DNA from: an uncultured Eggerthellaceae bacterium
GTDB taxonomy: Bacteria > Actinomycetota > Coriobacteriia > Coriobacteriales > Eggerthellaceae
DNA length: 5,879 nucleotides
Direction: 5' to 3'
Assembly: GCA_934630905.1 (NCBI GenBank)
Contig: CAKTXN010000104.1
Location: 1-5,879 of the forward strand
Numbering within the stretch: the first letter of the stretch is position 1; each line of letters starts with the position of its first letter. The notes beneath the pieces are model-generated. The model was not told the DNA's origin. It did no database searches and saw nothing but the letters and a program-made list of their open reading frames with translations. A program made the position numbers and the translations under genes. Below are positions 4,849 to 5,879 of this stretch, piece after piece.

Positions 4849-5418
4849 TTATTCTTCTTTGGCAGCCGTTTGCGCTTGTGCTTTTTCAAGGGCCTCGTAA
4901 GCGTAGTCGCAAATTGCCTGCGCAGTTTTAAGCGACACTTTATCGGTGTTGCCCGCCAAGTACGCGTAGACGTTTCCGGGGTTCAAGCCAAGGTCGGTGC
5001 AAACGCGATAGCGCGTGATGTGAGCCGTTTCCAAGGCAGCAACGGTGCGCTGGCGAAGGCGCTCGATGTCTTTTCCTTCCGCTTTTTTCTGTGCGGCAAG
5101 CTTCGTGGGGTAGTGCAGAAAATCGGTATAGATGCGGCGATAACTTACCGGCGTGCGCTTGGATTGCAGGAATGCTTCCAGGGAGCCTTCTTCGCCCAGT
5201 ACGCGCAGCGCGGCACGGTATTCGGGCTCAAGCGGCGTGTTCCAAACCTGGCTCATAAGGTGATACTTTTTATTACGTTGAATGGCAAAGATGAAGACCA
5301 ATTCCATGATGTCGTTGTTGGAGAGCGCAAGGGAAACCAAGCGTTGTATGCTTGCCGTTTTGACTCCCGTTTTTTCTTCCAGGCAGTGCTTTACGTAGCC
5401 CTTGAACGTTAGATTCAT
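4849..5418 (-). CDS. Hypothetical protein with C-terminal Cro/C1-type helix-turn-helix
   Basis: The product is 189 aa; I do not recognise a named family for the whole protein. The C-terminal part (about 120-175) reads as a Cro/C1-like DNA-binding domain: RQRTVAALETAHI, then RYRVCTDLGLNPGNVYAYLA (136-155), then DKVSLKTAQAICDYAYEAL (159-177). This fits the helix-turn-helix pattern in which a short turn (LGLNPGNV) precedes the recognition helix, and the 'VSLKTAQAI' helix closes the fold. The first 118 residues are mostly helical, without membrane segments or catalytic motifs that I can name; they may sense a ligand or mediate dimer formation. The ATG at 5416-5418 has GAGG (5428-5431) 9 nt upstream. 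It ends in TAA at 4849-4851. It lies upstream of the riboflavin operon on the same strand but 280 bp from its promoter, so a role there is only speculation. Confidence 0.75.
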   Translation of the reverse strand: MNLTFKGYVKHCLEEKTGVKTASIQRLVSLALSNNDIMELVFIFAIQRNKKYHLMSQVWNTPLEPEYRAALRVLGEEGSLEAFLQSKRTPVSYRRIYTDFLHYPTKLAAQKKAEGKDIERLRQRTVAALETAHITRYRVCTDLGLNPGNVYAYLAGNTDKVSLKTAQAICDYAYEALEKAQAQTAAKEE

Positions 5419-5448
5419 GGAATTTCGCCTCGCTTTCCGATGCTTTGT

Positions 5449-5480
5449 AGTATACGCGAAGTGCCTGGAAAAGTATTATT
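5449..5480 (-). promoter_or_regulatory. Candidate promoter of the HTH gene
   Basis: TATACT on the minus strand at 5454-5449 is a good -10. The -35 position at 17 nt (5477-5472) reads AATACT, which is poor. The AT-rich block immediately upstream (5470-5515) could act as an UP element. The start would be near 5442, about 24 nt before the ATG. Confidence 0.42.
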
Positions 5481-5497
5481 AATCAAAAGAAATAATA
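5474..5497. repeat. AT-rich dyad TATTATT/AATAATA overlapping the HTH promoter
   Basis: TATTATT (5474-5480) and AATAATA (5491-5497) are exact inverted copies 10 bp apart, a centre-to-centre distance of 17 bp. The dyad covers the expected -35 zone of the helix-turn-helix gene, a usual site for autoregulation. AT-rich sequence produces such repeats by chance fairly often. Confidence 0.35.
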
Positions 5498-5558
5498 AAT
5501 ATTCATCAAAAATAGCAGGCGATGAAGGTCGTTTCGTTGCAAGGTCTTGGATACATGC

Positions 5559-5640
5559 GGCTGCGCCTCGCGCGGGAAGCATTCGTCCCCAGCGAGGCGA
5601 GGCACCCTTTGCTTCCGGGCTGCGCCCCGCGCGGGAGGAT
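5559..5640. repeat. Imperfect direct repeat GGCTGCGCCYCGCGCGGGA with nested hairpins
   Basis: GGCTGCGCCTCGCGCGGGA (5559-5577) recurs with one change at 5618-5636. The first copy forms a hairpin with the sequence after it: GCCTCGC (5565-5571) with GCGAGGC (5592-5598), plus GGGA/TCCC inside. GGAAGCA (5575-5581) can instead pair with TGCTTCC (5610-5616). The second copy contains the palindrome CCCGCGCGGG (5626-5635). The arrangement resembles a REP-like intergenic element, but only one instance is visible. Confidence 0.5.
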
Positions 5641-5658
5641 GCCGGCCTCATGGCTTCA

Positions 5659-5704
5659 CCTGGATGATGCTTCTTCATGTTGGGGCTTGCTCAATTCATC
5701 CAGG
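5659..5704. repeat. 9-bp perfect inverted repeat CCTGGATGA/TCATCCAGG
   Basis: The arms at 5659-5667 and 5696-5704 are exact complements with a 28-nt loop. They lie just right of the GC-rich direct repeat and may be part of the same structured element. No T-tract follows on either strand. Confidence 0.4.
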
Positions 5705-5783
5705 CTCAGCAGTTCGGTTCAACCCTTCCGTCCGGAGCTCAGTTGCATGTTGCAATCGTGGGGATTTCACATGTATTGCCCTT

Positions 5784-5840
5784 GTCTGCCGTTCTTGTTG
5801 GATACAAGGAACGCGTAGGCATGGCTGGCGGTCTGCCGTT
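5784..5840. repeat. Short direct repeat GTCTGCCGTT
   Basis: The 10-mer occurs at 5784-5793 and 5831-5840, 47 bp apart, on either side of a small inverted repeat (CTTGT/ACAAG, about 5794-5808). Its meaning is unknown, and chance is possible. Confidence 0.25.
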
Positions 5841-5879
5841 GAAGTTCGGGTTTGCTCGTTGCCGAAAATGGAACGAGAG

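Larger units (their letters stand above)
5519..5879. other. Structured GC-rich region with repeats, no convincing gene
   Basis: I find no gene that I can support in these 361 bp. A plus-strand frame from 5522 to 5818 is open but lacks a ribosome site and reads as low-complexity Arg/Pro/Ser/Cys. At the right edge two possibilities remain. One is a plus-strand ATG at 5821 with AAGGAA (5806-5811) 9 nt upstream, giving MAGGLPLKFGFARCRKWNE to the window end. The other is a minus-strand frame entering from the right and ending with TGA at 5769-5767 (...SNKNGRQGQYM). Neither is long enough to judge. The region also holds the hairpins and direct repeats listed separately. Confidence 0.5.

Noticed and set aside
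4488..4889. Open minus-strand frame of 133 aa (Lys/Pro/His-rich)
   Set aside because: It overlaps the end of the HTH gene, the operon promoter and the riboswitch. It has no Shine-Dalgarno and is low-complexity.
5559..5640. CRISPR-like repeat pair
   Set aside because: There are only two imperfect copies, no further regular spacing, and no cas genes in the window.
5522..5818. 98-aa plus-strand frame in the right flank
   Set aside because: It has no ribosome site, and its sequence derives from the GC-rich repeats and hairpins.
5821..5879. Possible gene start MAGGLPLKFGFARC... at the right edge
   Set aside because: An AAGGAA site is present, but only 19 codons are visible and no family can be recognised, so it is not listed as a CDS.

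Overview
The window looks like a piece of a moderately GC-rich actinobacterial chromosome, probably from the class Coriobacteriia (Eggerthellaceae-like gut anaerobes). That placement is an inference from gene style, codon use, strong Shine-Dalgarno sites and the mix of an energy-coupling factor (ECF) vitamin transporter with a DUF1292 protein. No marker gene is present to prove it.

The core (about 789-4568, minus strand) is one operon for riboflavin uptake. In transcription order it has a promoter at about 4540-4568, an FMN riboswitch (4360-4525), a long leader of about 250 nt, then ribU (substrate-binding S component), ecfA1 and ecfA2 (two ABC ATPases) and ecfT (transmembrane coupling protein). 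ribU and ecfA1 are 18 nt apart, ecfA1 and ecfA2 overlap by 25 nt, and ecfA2 and ecfT overlap by 4 nt (ATGA). The whole transporter, not only its S component, is therefore placed under FMN control. A perfect 13-bp inverted repeat in the leader has its downstream arm touching the ribU Shine-Dalgarno, which suggests control at translation initiation.

Left flank (1-788): the 5' part of a GNAT acetyltransferase gene runs leftward off the window. It is divergent from a small acidic DUF1292-family gene at 402-722, which has a clear extended -10 promoter. That gene converges on ecfT, and a perfect 12-bp inverted repeat lies between the two stop codons.

Right flank (4569-5879): a 280-bp non-coding stretch holds a plus-strand terminator-like hairpin with an alternative pairing partner but no gene to terminate. 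Next is a minus-strand gene (4849-5418) for a 189-aa protein with a C-terminal Cro/C1-type helix-turn-helix. Upstream of it is an AT-rich block with a dyad, then a structured, repeat-containing GC-rich segment with no convincing gene to the end of the window.

I see no CRISPR array, tRNA, rRNA or insertion sequence. The most interesting points are the FMN-gated complete ECF module with its leader architecture, an insertion of about 60 residues in EcfA2 between the A-loop and the nucleotide-binding core, and the unexplained structured DNA on either side of the helix-turn-helix gene.
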